From Enterobacter hormaechei subsp. hoffmannii (GTDB lineage Bacteria > Pseudomonadota > Gammaproteobacteria > Enterobacterales > Enterobacteriaceae): a DNA stretch of 64,000 bases. How positions within the stretch are numbered: the stretch's first letter is position 1; the number at the start of each line of letters is the position of its first letter. Of this stretch, positions 16,456 to 26,562 are shown in pieces. The notes below the pieces were generated by a model. The model was not told where the DNA came from. It did not search any database and saw only the letters and a list, made by a program, of their open reading frames with translations. The position numbers were made by a program, and so were the translations under genes. Where the stretch lies: NCBI RefSeq assembly GCF_001729745.1, contig NZ_CP017186.1, positions 2,728,001 to 2,792,000 on the forward strand, in the 5' to 3' direction.

Positions 16456-16779
16456 CTAAAACTTGTTACGGGGCAATGCCAGCAAGTAAATTATGGAGAA
16501 AAACAATGAGCCCCAATATACCGAGTCATAGCAATAGGGGTCAAAATCTATATGCAAAAAGCTGCTGACAAACTCGTAGCCATTGGCAAAGATGTTTATC
16601 TGAACGGCTGCAATAGTGATTACAAACACCCTATACGCGATAAATAGCGGGTATTTATGCAGCCTGTTAACTTTTAGTTTGCCGAGATAAAGCAAGAGAA
16701 AAATTGCAATAGATACAATGAAATAGGCCACGGCAGGCCAAACAGGTGGATGAAGCGAAAATTCTAACTCTTGAGACAT
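16456..16779 (-). CDS. Small three-helix membrane protein of unknown function
   Basis: A 107-residue protein with three hydrophobic stretches at about residues 15-33, 50-70 and 88-102. It starts MSQELEFSLHPPVWPAVAY. The longer frame from 16815 would run into the upstream gene, and AGAG lies about 8 nt from 16779. It begins 2 nt after the stop of the DUF4225-like reading frame, so the two were cotranscribed. This arrangement, a variable protein followed by a small membrane protein, is seen in effector-immunity-like cassettes; that reading is inference. Confidence 0.6.
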   Translation of the reverse strand: MSQELEFSLHPPVWPAVAYFIVSIAIFLLLYLGKLKVNRLHKYPLFIAYRVFVITIAAVQINIFANGYEFVSSFLHIDFDPYCYDSVYWGSLFFSIIYLLALPRNKF

Positions 16780-16781
16780 AA

Positions 16782-17084
16782 TCAATTCTCTTTTGCTATC
16801 TGGTACATCTGCCACCCCGTAATGCTCCCACTGGTCAAATCCAGCGCCATTGCGGTTTTAAAAGCCTCTTGCCAACCTCTGATATAATCGTGGAATAAAC
16901 TCCAGGACCTCTCTCTGGGACCCAAAACTTTTCTGCCCGCACCATATGCCGATAAAGAGAGATCAACGACGCCATAGACTAAGTCAGCCTGGTTATTACC
17001 ATAACCTAACTTCGTAGCAGCAAATCTAAAGGGATATCGGATCTGGAAGGCACGCTTAACGAAAAACAGGGAATCGCTGGTCAT
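16782..17084 (-). pseudogene. DUF4225-like protein, probably 5'-truncated
   Basis: A 100-residue frame whose core (DLVYGVVDLSLSAYGAGR, then SWSLFHDYIRGWQEAF) resembles the C-terminal half of DUF4225 proteins, which are usually longer. The first Met at 17084 has no ribosome site, and an in-frame TGA lies a few codons upstream, so the N-terminal part seems lost. It lies between the tRNA operon terminator and the small membrane protein. The domain assignment is from memory of the family pattern and is tentative. Confidence 0.45.
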
Positions 17085-17142
17085 AAAAACGCGTCACAGA
17101 CAGCACGTTATGATAGAAAAATTCCTATAGTTCCGGTAGTCG

Positions 17143-17165
17143 GAGGGCAGTAATGCCCTCTTTTT
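17143..17165 (+). terminator. Orphan plus-strand terminator
   Basis: GAGGGCA-GTAA-TGCCCTC followed by TTTTT is a textbook intrinsic terminator on the plus strand. No plus-strand gene ends here: the nearest upstream reading frames run the other way. Just before it, GGTAGTCGGAG (17135-17145) matches 10 of 11 bases of the tRNA-Leu 3' region GGTAGCCGGAG (17288-17298). It looks like a remnant of something deleted. Confidence 0.6.
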
Positions 17166-17176
17166 ATGGTGAAGCC

Positions 17177-17213
17177 GAATGGCGAAAGAATGGCGAATGG
17201 CGAATGGCGAAAA
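17177..17213. repeat. GAATGGC heptamer tandem repeat
   Basis: Three head-to-tail copies of GAATGGC (17188-17208) with a fourth at 17177-17183, each cluster followed by GAAA. It lies between the orphan terminator and the tRNA operon terminator, outside any gene. Confidence 0.75.
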
Positions 17214-17221
17214 TTAGGCAA

Positions 17222-17245
17222 TAAAAAACCACCTTTCGGTGGTTT
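17222..17245 (-). terminator. Terminator of the glyW-cysT-leuZ operon
   Basis: On the minus strand AAACCACC-GAAA-GGTGGTTT is followed by a T-rich tract, about 42 nt after the tRNA-Leu 3' end. It closes the tRNA transcript. Confidence 0.85.
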
Positions 17246-17286
17246 ACACGACACTGCTTATCATTGATTTTATTCTAGTTTTCCCA

Positions 17287-17373
17287 TGGTAGCCGGAGTG
17301 GGACTTGAACCCACACAGCGCGAACGCCGAGGGATTTTAAATCCCTTGTGTCTACCGATTCCACCATCCGGCC
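17287..17373 (-). tRNA. leuZ: tRNA-Leu(TAA)
   Basis: 87 nt with a long variable arm (class II) and an encoded CCA end. The anticodon TAA lies within the loop TTTAAAA. The acceptor pairs GGCCGGA with TCCGGCT, including the G1-U wobble seen in E. coli leuZ. It is the last gene of the tRNA operon, and its 3' end faces the variable region at 15-17 kb. Confidence 0.96.
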
Positions 17374-17384
17374 AGGGAAGAAAG

Positions 17385-17458
17385 TGGAGGCGCGTTCCGG
17401 AGTCGAACCGGACTAGACGGATTTGCAATCCGCTACATAACCGCTTTGCTAACGCGCC
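17385..17458 (-). tRNA. cysT: tRNA-Cys(GCA)
   Basis: 74 nt, acceptor GGCGCGT with ACGCGCC, discriminator T and encoded CCA. The anticodon GCA sits in ATTGCAAAT. It matches E. coli cysT nearly base for base. It is the middle gene of the operon. Confidence 0.97.
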
Positions 17459-17509
17459 TTAAATCTTTTGTCTTTCGACCTGCACCCGCAAACTGCCGAT
17501 GCATTAATC

Positions 17510-17585
<76 letters not shown>

Positions 17586-17748
17586 ATGTTATCAAGTAAC
17601 TATTTAACGACTTGCTAAGCACTTGATTTCATTATCGTCCGGCTTACTGTGCCGCCGTTCGATGCGTTGCATTCTACTGATATGACGTTATGAGTCAACG
17701 TTATTTTTTGCATCTCAGGATCGTTTGCTGAAAATTAAGCCGAAACGA

Positions 17749-18297
17749 TCACTGTTCAAGCAAATCACCGCGCGCAGCGTTCAAATATTGCAACATTGAC
17801 CACAATGTCAGCACCGCCGCAACCCACAGCAGACCAATGCCGGCCCACTCTACCCAGGCATTCGGACGCCACAGCATCCACACCAGCGCCGCCATCTGCG
17901 CAGTGGTTTTAACTTTACCGATCCAGGACACCGCCACGCTGCTGCGTTTACCCAGCTCCGCCATCCATTCGCGCAGGGCAGAGATAATAATCTCACGGCC
18001 AATCATGGTCGCGGCAGGCAGCGTCACCCACCAGGTATGATAATGTTCCGCCACCAGCACCATCGCGATTGCCACCATCACCTTATCCGCAACCGGATCG
18101 AGGAACGCGCCAAAGCGGGTACTCTGGTTCCAGCGACGCGCCAGATAACCGTCAAACCAGTCCGTCACGGCGGCAATCAGGAAAATAAGCGCACAGGCAA
18201 AAGGCGCCCAGAGGACCGGCAGGTAAAATGCCAGGACGAAGAACGGAATGAGCACAACGCGAAAGAGAGTAAGCAACGTAGGGATATTAAATCGCAT
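17749..18297 (-). CDS. pgsA: CDP-diacylglycerol-glycerol-3-phosphate 3-phosphatidyltransferase PgsA
   Basis: A 182-residue inner-membrane enzyme that makes phosphatidylglycerophosphate, the first committed step to phosphatidylglycerol and cardiolipin. The CDP-alcohol phosphatidyltransferase motif D-x2-DG-x2-AR-x8-G-x3-D-x3-D is complete in [10 protein letters not shown] and [11 protein letters not shown]. Several hydrophobic helices surround it. The length equals E. coli PgsA. It lies downstream of uvrC (56 nt gap) and upstream of the tRNAs, the usual order. Confidence 0.96.
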   Translation of the reverse strand: MRFNIPTLLTLFRVVLIPFFVLAFYLPVLWAPFACALIFLIAAVTDWFDGYLARRWNQSTRFGAFLDPVADKVMVAIAMVLVAEHYHTWWVTLPAATMIGREIIISALREWMAELGKRSSVAVSWIGKVKTTAQMAALVWMLWRPNAWVEWAGIGLLWVAAVLTLWSMLQYLNAARGDLLEQ

Positions 18298-18353
18298 GAT
18301 GACGGTAACTGTCTGTTGTCAGTAAAATTTAGCTCTATGTTGCTACAGAGCCC

Positions 18354-20186
18354 TCAATGTTTCAACGAGTAGTAGATCTTTTCTGCCAGCCCTTGCGAAA
18401 TACCCGGCACTTTTGCAATTTCTTCCATACTGGCGTTGAGTAATCCTTGCAATCCGCCCATATACTTCAACAGCATCTGGCGACGTTTTGGCCCGACGCC
18501 TTCAATCGTCTCAAGGGTACTGGTATTTTTCACTTTCGCCCGTTTTTTGCGGTGTCCGCTAATGGCATGATCGTGCGACTCATCTCGGATGTGCTGGATC
18601 ACGTGCAGTGCAGGGGAATCTGGCGGCAGGCTAAAGCCCTCGCCTTCCGGCTCAAAGAACAGCGTTTCCAGGCCAGCCTTACGATCTGCCCCTTTAGCTA
18701 CCCCTAGCAGCAACGGATGGTTCTTATCCCACTCCACGTCGAGCGATTCGAATACCGCCTTCGCCTGCCCCAACTGCCCTTTCCCGCCGTCGATAAGGAT
18801 AACGTCCGGGATTTTGCTCTCTTCAATCGCTTTACCATAGCGACGACGCAGCACCTGATTCATGGCGGCATAATCGTCACCGGGCGTAATGCCGGTGATG
18901 TTATAGCGACGATACTCTGCCCGCAGTGGGCCATTGGCATCAAAGACCACACACGACGCCACGGTCTGCTCACCCATCGTATGGCTGATGTCGAAGCATT
19001 CCATGCGTTTCACTTCCGGCAGCTTGAGCAGCGTAGCAAGGGCGGTTAAACGTTGGCTGACGGTCGATTGCTGGGAAAGTTTGGTGGTCAGCGCCGTGGC
19101 GGCATTGGTTCGCGCCAGCTTCAGATAACGCGCACGATCGCCGCGCGGTTTCGTCTGGACATTCACCCGGCGACCTGCCAGCTCTGAAAGTGAGTCCGCC
19201 AGCAGGGTTTTATCGTCCAGCGTGAAGTCGAGCAGGATCTCCGAGGGCAGCGTACGCATCTGGCTGCCCTGCAAATAAAACTGGCCGACAAAGGTCTCCA
19301 CCACTTCACCCATCTCAGTCCCGCCCGGCACTTTCGGGAAGTAACTGCGGCTGCCGAGCACTTTGCCCTGACGAATAAACAGCACGTGAACGCAGGCCAG
19401 GCCGGCGTCAAAGGCAACGCCGATGACATCGAGGTCGTCGCCCGTATTGGAAACAAACTGCTTCTCGGTCACCCTGCGCACCGCCTGGATCTGGTCGCGG
19501 ATGCGTGCGGCCTCCTCAAATTCCAGCGCCGCGCTGGCTTTTTCCATGCGGGTAATCAGTTGCGTCAGCACCTGATCGTCTTTCCCGGCTAAAAACAGGC
19601 GGACATATTCCACCTGCTGCGCGTACTCTTCTTCGCTCACCAGCCCTTCAACGCATGGTCCCAGGCAGCGGCCAATCTGATATTGCAGGCATGGCCGGGA
19701 GCGGTTGCGATAAACGCTGTTTTCGCACTGGCGAACAGGGAAGATTTTTTGCAAAAGCGCCAGCGTTTCCCGCACGGCATAACCATTCGGGAAGGGGCCG
19801 AAATATTCTCCTTTCGCATGCTTAGCGCCACGATGCATCGCCAGCCGCGGGTGCGTGTCGCCGCTCAGGAAGATAAACGGATAGGACTTGTCATCACGCA
19901 GCAGAACGTTGTAGCGCGGCTGATACAACTTAATGTAGTTGTGCTCAAGGAGCAGCGCTTCCGTTTCCGTGTGCGTTACGGTGACATCAATGTTGTGTAT
20001 AAGTGCGACCAGCGCTTCGGTTTTACGGGAGGCAAGGTTGCTGCGGAAATAACTTGAAAGGCGTTTCTTCAGATCTTTCGCCTTACCGACATAGATAACC
20101 GTACCGCCAGCATCATACATCCGGTAGACGCCTGGCTGGCTGGTGACGGTTTTCAGAAATGCTTTTGAATCGAACGCTTCACTCAC
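18354..20186 (-). CDS. uvrC: Excinuclease ABC subunit C
   Basis: A 610-residue nuclease of nucleotide excision repair that cuts on both sides of a lesion after UvrB loading. The N-terminal GIY-YIG domain ([17 protein letters not shown], residues about 15-60) makes the 3' cut. The UVR segment near 205-240 binds UvrB. The RNase H-like domain near 390-480 makes the 5' cut, and tandem helix-hairpin-helix motifs end the protein ([19 protein letters not shown]). Start GTG 20186 overlaps the uvrY stop by 4 bp (GTGA) and gives exactly the E. coli length. The longer frame from GTG 20213 is unlikely. Confidence 0.97.
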   Translation of the reverse strand: MSEAFDSKAFLKTVTSQPGVYRMYDAGGTVIYVGKAKDLKKRLSSYFRSNLASRKTEALVALIHNIDVTVTHTETEALLLEHNYIKLYQPRYNVLLRDDKSYPFIFLSGDTHPRLAMHRGAKHAKGEYFGPFPNGYAVRETLALLQKIFPVRQCENSVYRNRSRPCLQYQIGRCLGPCVEGLVSEEEYAQQVEYVRLFLAGKDDQVLTQLITRMEKASAALEFEEAARIRDQIQAVRRVTEKQFVSNTGDDLDVIGVAFDAGLACVHVLFIRQGKVLGSRSYFPKVPGGTEMGEVVETFVGQFYLQGSQMRTLPSEILLDFTLDDKTLLADSLSELAGRRVNVQTKPRGDRARYLKLARTNAATALTTKLSQQSTVSQRLTALATLLKLPEVKRMECFDISHTMGEQTVASCVVFDANGPLRAEYRRYNITGITPGDDYAAMNQVLRRRYGKAIEESKIPDVILIDGGKGQLGQAKAVFESLDVEWDKNHPLLLGVAKGADRKAGLETLFFEPEGEGFSLPPDSPALHVIQHIRDESHDHAISGHRKKRAKVKNTSTLETIEGVGPKRRQMLLKYMGGLQGLLNASMEEIAKVPGISQGLAEKIYYSLKH

Positions 20187-20839
20187 TGACTTATTAACGA
20201 CTCCGCATTGCACAAACCATGGCGAATGGCCAGGTGAGTCAGTTCGACATCACCGTGGATGTTCAGTTTACTGAACATCCGATAGCGATAGCTGTTGACC
20301 GTTTTCGGGCTGAGATTCAACTGCTCAGAAATCTCATTCACCTTCTGACCTTTAGTGATCATCAGCATAATCTGCAATTCGCGCTCAGACAAACTGGCAA
20401 ACGGAGATTCCGTTTTTTCCGGTTCAATCTGACTCAACGCCATCTGTTGAGCAATATCAGAAGCGATATAGCGCTGCCCTGCGTGAACGGTGCGGATCGC
20501 ATTGACGACTTCCTGCGGTGCTGCACCTTTACTGAGATACCCCGCAGCCCCCGCCTGCATGACCCTGGCGGGCAGTGGATTTTCGGTATGGACGGTCAGC
20601 ATGATGACTTTGGTATCAACGAACATGCGCGCGATTTTGCGCGTGGCTTCAAGCCCGCCAATACCGGGCATGTTCATATCCATCAGCACCACGTCTGCGG
20701 AGTTCGCGCGACACCATTTGACGGCATCTTCGCCACAGCACGCCTCGCCGGCAACTTTAATACCCTTTATATCTTCAAGAATGCGTCGTATCCCTGCGCG
20801 CACCAGTTCGTGGTCATCAACAAGAAGGACGTTGATCAA
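20183..20839 (-). CDS. uvrY: Response regulator UvrY (SirA/GacA)
   Basis: A 218-residue response regulator. The receiver domain has the acidic pocket VDDH and phosphoacceptor Asp54 ([10 protein letters not shown]). The C-terminal LuxR-type HTH contains [16 protein letters not shown] and [17 protein letters not shown]. It is the partner of the BarA kinase and activates the CsrB/CsrC small RNAs, which titrate CsrA and so affect glycogen, motility and biofilm. It is cotranscribed with uvrC. Confidence 0.97.
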   Translation of the reverse strand: MINVLLVDDHELVRAGIRRILEDIKGIKVAGEACCGEDAVKWCRANSADVVLMDMNMPGIGGLEATRKIARMFVDTKVIMLTVHTENPLPARVMQAGAAGYLSKGAAPQEVVNAIRTVHAGQRYIASDIAQQMALSQIEPEKTESPFASLSERELQIMLMITKGQKVNEISEQLNLSPKTVNSYRYRMFSKLNIHGDVELTHLAIRHGLCNAESLISQ

Positions 20840-21305
20840 AGGAAATGTCTCCAGAATAGGGATAACGCTACTGACTGCTAATCGGGTTTATATTAACGGT
20901 TTTCCATGCAAGATTAAAACGCTAAAAAATCGGCTATACGATTCGGGTCTCGTTTTTGGAAATTAGGCTGTACAGTAAGTGGAAAGAAAACCCATGTGTA
21001 CTGGGCTTTACCGCTATTTTTTTAGCACCAGCATTCAAAAAGCCACCAAAACATTTGTTAACGTAAACTAAAAAATGCTCTCATTTTTTTGTAACAACAA
21101 TTAACGGATGGCGTACCGGCGATAAACATTTAATTGTCGCTAACATATTGGGCAGATTACCTTCATAATCCGCACCGGCCAATAATCAATACGCGTAAAA
21201 GTATAAAAAACAACCACTGCATTTTTTACCGCAGCTTGTGGTATACTCCGCCGCCTTAACTTTCATCGTCGCGCTCATGCGCTGTTTTATAATGAGGAAA
21301 AATAA
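20840..21305. other. Divergent uvrY-yecF intergenic region
   Basis: 466 bases with no gene. It carries the promoters of uvrY (minus) and yecF (plus). A good -10, TATACT (21242-21247), precedes yecF by about 60 nt; the -35 is weak. On the minus strand a TAATATAA stretch near 20890 could be the uvrY -10. No further structured RNA was recognised. Confidence 0.45.
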
Positions 21306-21530
21306 ATGAGCACACCTGAATTTGCCACTGCCGAGAATAACCAGGAACTGGCACAGGAAGTAAACTGCCTGAAGTCGCTGCTGACGCTTATGCTACAGGC
21401 GATGGGCCAGGCTGATGCTGGACGTGTGATCATTAAAATGGAAAAACAGATCGCGCAGATGGAAGATCAGGCGGAATCCGCTGTTTTTGCCAATACAGTT
21501 AAGCAAATTAAACAAGCCTACCGCCAGTAA
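21306..21530 (+). CDS. yecF: DUF2594 family protein YecF
   Basis: A 74-residue protein nearly identical to E. coli YecF, with helices [14 protein letters not shown] and [10 protein letters not shown] at the C-terminus. It is small, helical and soluble. The function is unknown. It has its own promoter region and a terminator, and lies convergent with sdiA. Confidence 0.93.
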   Translation: MSTPEFATAENNQELAQEVNCLKSLLTLMLQAMGQADAGRVIIKMEKQIAQMEDQAESAVFANTVKQIKQAYRQ

Positions 21531-21535
21531 CAAAA

Positions 21536-21562
21536 AAGGCTGGATGCATTGCATTCAGCCTT
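21536..21562. terminator. yecF terminator
   Basis: AAGGCTGGATGC and GCATTCAGCCTT form a 12-bp stem (one G-T pair) with loop ATT, 5 nt after the yecF stop. It is preceded by A6, so it could also act on the minus strand. Confidence 0.75.
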
Positions 21563-21594
21563 CTCCTCGTCTGACACGCAGAACGTGATATCAG

Positions 21595-22317
21595 TCAAAT
21601 AAGCCCAGTCGCCGCGGCATAACACGCTATCTGGATCTTATTCGGCGCGTTGAATTTCTTCTGCATATTCTTCTGATGGAAGTTGACGGTATTTTCCGAG
21701 ATGGAAAGAATGATGGCGATTTCTGCCGACGTCTTCCCTTCTGCGGTCCACTTCAGAATTTCCCGTTCACGCTTGCTGAATTTCATTTCCGGCGGCATCA
21801 CCGTCTCATGTTCAAAGCGCAACAGTGTAGTGAGCGCCATCTGAACCAGCATTTGTAAACGCAGCTCAATCTCTTCACTGGATATCGAGTGTGCCTGTAA
21901 GCTAGTACATGACACGGAGAGGAAGCCGAGCGCATGATTTGGCAGCATCAGACACTGGGTTATTCCCTTACGTAAACCGTGGTCCCGCGCGCCGTCCCAT
22001 AATTGCTGGGCATCCGTGAATAATTCATCCGTCCAGGGCAAATGACCCTGAATGAAATTCTCCGGCTTCAGTACCGGGTCAATGGCGAAATAATTCTCGG
22101 ATTGATATTGCGCCATCCATTGTTGCGGATAACTGGAATGGACGGATGTTCGCGGGCGGGTAAATGGCACAGGGTGTCGAACACAAAGCGCATAATAATC
22201 GAATTCAAGCGCCTGCGTTTGTCGCTGAAGTTCCTGATATACCTCGTCAGCACAGGTCATTTCCTGAAACCGGAGGACGCATTCCCGTCGCCAGGTGAAA
22301 AAGTCTATATCCCTCAT
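21595..22317 (-). CDS. sdiA: LuxR-type quorum-sensing regulator SdiA
   Basis: A 240-residue LuxR homologue, the same length as E. coli SdiA. The N-terminal autoinducer-binding domain (about 1-170) contains the pocket residues of FDYYALCVRHP and the AIDPVL block. The C-terminal HTH has FSKREREILKWTAEGKTS and SISENTVNFHQKNMQKK. No luxI gene is present, as usual for SdiA, which senses acyl-homoserine lactones made by other bacteria. The upstream extension to 22392 lacks a ribosome site; 22317 aligns with the E. coli start. Confidence 0.95.
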   Translation of the reverse strand: MRDIDFFTWRRECVLRFQEMTCADEVYQELQRQTQALEFDYYALCVRHPVPFTRPRTSVHSSYPQQWMAQYQSENYFAIDPVLKPENFIQGHLPWTDELFTDAQQLWDGARDHGLRKGITQCLMLPNHALGFLSVSCTSLQAHSISSEEIELRLQMLVQMALTTLLRFEHETVMPPEMKFSKREREILKWTAEGKTSAEIAIILSISENTVNFHQKNMQKKFNAPNKIQIACYAAATGLI

Positions 22318-22494
22318 ACTTGCCGAATGAAGCCTCTGATAAAGATAATCATTATTATGGTGAATATAACCTAACACATAAAGCAGGATCATTTATATAA
22401 AATATCGACCACAGACGGATTATCTTTAATTTGGCGATGGCTTATCCACATCGGGCGGAATAAAAAATCAACAAAACTGAAGTTATGGGAGGAT

Positions 22495-22527
22495 AATTTG
22501 CTCCAGAAGCGACATCTGGAGCAAATT
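22495..22527. repeat. 13-bp inverted repeat at the 3' end of the cystine operon
   Basis: AATTTGCTCCAGA and TCTGGAGCAAATT flank a 7-nt loop, 14 nt beyond the tcyN stop. There is no U-tract, so it may be a 3'-end stabiliser or Rho-associated hairpin rather than an intrinsic terminator. Confidence 0.6.
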
Positions 22528-22540
22528 GAGCGTGAAAATG

Positions 22541-23293
22541 CTACTGCATTAAGAATTTTTCAAGGAACTGGCGGGTTCGAGGCTGCTGAGGATTGGCAAA
22601 CAGCGCCTTAGCTGGCCCCTGCTCTACTATTCGCCCCTGATCCATGAAAATTGCCCGATCGGCAACGTCGCGAGCGAAGCTCATTTCATGCGTCACAATC
22701 ACCATCGTGCGTTTTTCCTGCGCCAGCTGTCGGATAGTGTTAAGCACTTCCCCGACCAGCTCAGGATCGAGTGCGGATGTGGGTTCGTCGAAAAGGATCA
22801 CATCCGGGCGCATCGCCAGCGCGCGCGCAATGGCGACACGCTGCTGCTGTCCGCCAGATAACCGACGCGGATAGCTCGTCTCCTTCCCGGCCAGGCCAAC
22901 CTTCGCCAGCAGCTCGCGGGCGCGGGCCGTCGCGTCTTCCTTTGGTTCACCCTTTACGATGACCGGGCCTTCAATAATATTTTCCAGCACCGTACGGTGC
23001 GGAAAGAGATTAAAGCTCTGGAATACGAAGCCAACATGCTGACGCAGGCGGCGAATCAGCCCTTTTTGCTGGCTGATGGGTTTCCCGGTATCAATGGTGA
23101 TATCGCCCACGCGGATCGTCCCGCCTTCAGGCTGCTCAAGCAAATTAATGCTGCGCAACAGCGTGGTTTTCCCTGACCCACTCGGGCCGATAATTGCCAC
23201 CACTTCGCCCTGCTCAACCTCAAGGTCGATGCCGTGCAGCACCGTTTGCCCGTGGAATTTTTTCACCAGGTTTTTGACGTCAATTGCACTCAT
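22541..23293 (-). CDS. tcyN: L-cystine ABC transporter ATPase TcyN (YecC)
   Basis: A 250-residue polar amino-acid ABC ATPase. The Walker A motif is GPSGSGKTT (about 34-42), the signature is LSGGQQQR and the Walker B is VILFDEPTSALDP. It energises uptake of cystine and related sulfur amino acids with TcyL and the binding protein TcyJ. It overlaps tcyL by 4 bp (ATGA), so the two are translationally coupled. Confidence 0.95.
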   Translation of the reverse strand: MSAIDVKNLVKKFHGQTVLHGIDLEVEQGEVVAIIGPSGSGKTTLLRSINLLEQPEGGTIRVGDITIDTGKPISQQKGLIRRLRQHVGFVFQSFNLFPHRTVLENIIEGPVIVKGEPKEDATARARELLAKVGLAGKETSYPRRLSGGQQQRVAIARALAMRPDVILFDEPTSALDPELVGEVLNTIRQLAQEKRTMVIVTHEMSFARDVADRAIFMDQGRIVEQGPAKALFANPQQPRTRQFLEKFLMQ

Positions 23294-23958
23294 TTTGGAT
23301 CTCGCTCCTGGCGGTTAAGCTGGTTTTCAAAATAGTTTTGCAGGGCGGACAGCACCGTCGCCATCACCCAGTAAATCAGCGAGGCCGCCAGATACATGGT
23401 AAACACTTCCAGCGTGCGCGAGGTGATCAGTTGCGCCTGACGGAAAAGCTCCGGCACCTGAATGGTCGCCGCAAGCGAGGTGTCTTTCACCAGGCTGATA
23501 AAGCTGTTGCTCAGCGGAGGTAGCGCCACGCGCGCCGCCTGGGGCAGGATCGCCCGGCGCAGCGTCTGCCACGGGGTCATCCCGATACTGGCCGCCGCTT
23601 CCCACTGTCCTTTATCGATGGACGAGATCGCCGCACGCAGCGTTTCAGAGGTGTACGCCGCCGTATTCAGCGACAGGCCAATCATCGCCGCCGGGATCGG
23701 ATCCAGCTCGATACCGAACTGGGGCAGCCCGTAGTAAATCATAAACAGCTGGGCGATAAGCGGCGTTCCGCGAAACACGGAGATGTAAAACCGCGCCAGC
23801 CACCGCACCGGCCAGATGTTCGACATGCGCATCAGTGCCAGCACAAACCCGAGCACCAGCCCGAAGAACATCCCGCCGATACTGAGCTGTAAAGTAAACA
23901 CCGCGCCCTTAAGCAAGAACGGCAGCGAATCAATAACCAGTTGAATACTTTCTTGCAT
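23290..23958 (-). CDS. tcyL: L-cystine ABC permease TcyL (YecS)
   Basis: A 222-residue permease of the HisM/GlnP type with five expected membrane helices. The EAA loop reads EAAASIGMTPWQTLRRAILPQA (in part) near residue 130 and contacts the ATPase. It lies between dcyD (21 nt upstream) and tcyN, the E. coli order. Confidence 0.95.
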   Translation of the reverse strand: MQESIQLVIDSLPFLLKGAVFTLQLSIGGMFFGLVLGFVLALMRMSNIWPVRWLARFYISVFRGTPLIAQLFMIYYGLPQFGIELDPIPAAMIGLSLNTAAYTSETLRAAISSIDKGQWEAAASIGMTPWQTLRRAILPQAARVALPPLSNSFISLVKDTSLAATIQVPELFRQAQLITSRTLEVFTMYLAASLIYWVMATVLSALQNYFENQLNRQERDPK

Positions 23959-23979
23959 TATTATTTTTCTACCTGATTT

Positions 23980-25051
<1,072 letters not shown>

Positions 25052-25069
25052 TTTTTGTCGGTCAGAGAC

Positions 25070-25870
25070 TTATTTCGTCACGTCTGCGCCGAACCACTTC
25101 TCAGAAAGCGCCTTCAGGCTGCCGTCTTTCTGCATTTCAGCAATGGCAGCATCAATGGCTTTCAGCAGATCTTCGTTACCTTTACGCACCGCCACGCCGG
25201 ACTCCTGACGGGAGAATGCATCGCCCGCGACGGCCAGGGTATTGTTGGTTTTCTTCACCAGATCCAGCGCTGCCAGGCGGTCAACCAGAATGGCGTCTAT
25301 ACGGCCTACGCGCAGATCCTGGTATTTCGTCGGGTCATCATCATAGGTGCGGATGTCCACGCCCTGCACGTTCTGGCGCAGCCACTCTTCGTAGTTGGTG
25401 CCCAGACCGACGCCGACTTTCTTACCTTTCAGATCCGCGGCGGATTTGATGCTGCCTTCGTTACCTTTCTTCACCAGCGCCTGGATACCGGACACGGTGT
25501 ACGGCGTAGAGAAGTCATACTTCTTCTTACGCTCGTCAGAAATGGTCACCTGGTTAATCACCACGTCGATACGTTTGGAATCCAGTGACGCCAGCATACC
25601 ATCCCATTTGGTCGGTTTCAGGGAGGCTTTGACGCCGAGATGCTTGGCCAGCTCTTGCGCAAACTCCACTTCAAAACCGGTCAGCTTACCGTCGTCGCCC
25701 TGGAAGCTGAACGGAGGATAGGTTCCTTCCAGCCCAACCAGCAGCGTGCCGCGCTCTTTGACTTTGTTGAGCAGATTATCTGCCGCGAACGTTTTCACGC
25801 TCATCCCCGCGACCAGCGCAACGGCCATCATCCCCATCAGCGCCTGACGACCCAGAACTGCTAATTTCAT
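25070..25870 (-). CDS. tcyJ: Periplasmic cystine-binding protein TcyJ (FliY)
   Basis: A 266-residue type II binding protein. The signal peptide spans about residues 1-29 (cut near KTFA/ADN). LLVGLEGTYPPFSFQ and LTGFEVEFAQELAK are the classic first lobe of the family, and KKVGVGLGTNYEEWL forms part of the ligand cleft. It delivers L-cystine to TcyLN. The old name fliY comes from its place next to fliZ. It has its own terminator. Confidence 0.95.
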   Translation of the reverse strand: MKLAVLGRQALMGMMAVALVAGMSVKTFAADNLLNKVKERGTLLVGLEGTYPPFSFQGDDGKLTGFEVEFAQELAKHLGVKASLKPTKWDGMLASLDSKRIDVVINQVTISDERKKKYDFSTPYTVSGIQALVKKGNEGSIKSAADLKGKKVGVGLGTNYEEWLRQNVQGVDIRTYDDDPTKYQDLRVGRIDAILVDRLAALDLVKKTNNTLAVAGDAFSRQESGVAVRKGNEDLLKAIDAAIAEMQKDGSLKALSEKWFGADVTK

Positions 25871-25956
25871 AAGTACCCCGATACAGTGGAATTTTTGAGT
25901 AGTGTAGAGAAATCGCCTGCAACGTCAAAGGCGGCTGCGCTACATCTTATTCTTTT

Positions 25957-26508
25957 TTAATATATATCAGAAGTTGTTCCTGCGTGGACTTTCTGCTTTA
26001 TGACGCCCGGCATCTGGACTTTATATTGAGCGTACTTTCGCAGCGCGATGCGGTAATTGTTGGTACTGGTGGCGGGCAGCCAGGGCTCCAGATTTTCATC
26101 CAGGTATCCGGTCGTCAGCAGATCGCGGGAGATATTTTGCATGGTCAAATGCTGACCCAGGCGGCGCAGGCGAACCACGTATTCACGCACGGTGCCGTGA
26201 CTCATCTCCGTTTGTTCAAACAGGAACTGCTTGAAGCCGATAATATCGAAGAAGTCGCTTTGCTCTTTGCAGTGGAGATCGCCACAGAAACGGCAAAGCG
26301 CTACCCACTCTTTTTGCTCTTCAAGCCAGGCGGCTTCATCCATCAGCGTGTCGAGGCGGGAAATCGCAATCTTATTCACGATTTCACCGCGACGAACCAG
26401 CGTGATGCGGTCGAGTAATTTTTTACAGTGGGCGCAATGCGTCTGGCTGTGTTTAAAGTCTTTCAGGTAGCGGCTTAAAGGCCGTCTTTTAGATTGCTGC
26501 ACCGTCAT
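25957..26508 (-). CDS. fliZ: Flagellar regulatory protein FliZ
   Basis: A 183-residue cytosolic regulator with E. coli FliZ length. The central part resembles a tyrosine-recombinase core-binding (SAM-like) domain (FKQFLFEQTEMSHGTVREYVVRLRRLG). A cluster of Cys (CAHCKK, CRFCGDLHC) precedes it. In E. coli it binds sigma-S-type promoters and represses curli and other stationary-phase genes; in Salmonella it raises FlhD4C2 activity. It is cotranscribed with fliA, 54 nt downstream. Confidence 0.95.
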   Translation of the reverse strand: MTVQQSKRRPLSRYLKDFKHSQTHCAHCKKLLDRITLVRRGEIVNKIAISRLDTLMDEAAWLEEQKEWVALCRFCGDLHCKEQSDFFDIIGFKQFLFEQTEMSHGTVREYVVRLRRLGQHLTMQNISRDLLTTGYLDENLEPWLPATSTNNYRIALRKYAQYKVQMPGVIKQKVHAGTTSDIY

Positions 26509-26562
26509 GATAACTCCTGGTTGTCAATACGTTGTGCGGCATTTCCAAGGCGAATGACTCAC

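Noticed and set aside
17177-17213. GAATGGC repeat as a CRISPR remnant
   Set aside because: The units are 7 nt and contiguous, with no spacers and no cas genes anywhere in the window.
18354-20186. Several plus-strand frames antisense to uvrC
   Set aside because: They are shadows of a strongly conserved gene and lack ribosome sites.
20187-20213. UvrC start at GTG 20213
   Set aside because: GTG 20186 overlaps the uvrY stop as GTGA and gives 610 residues, as in E. coli.
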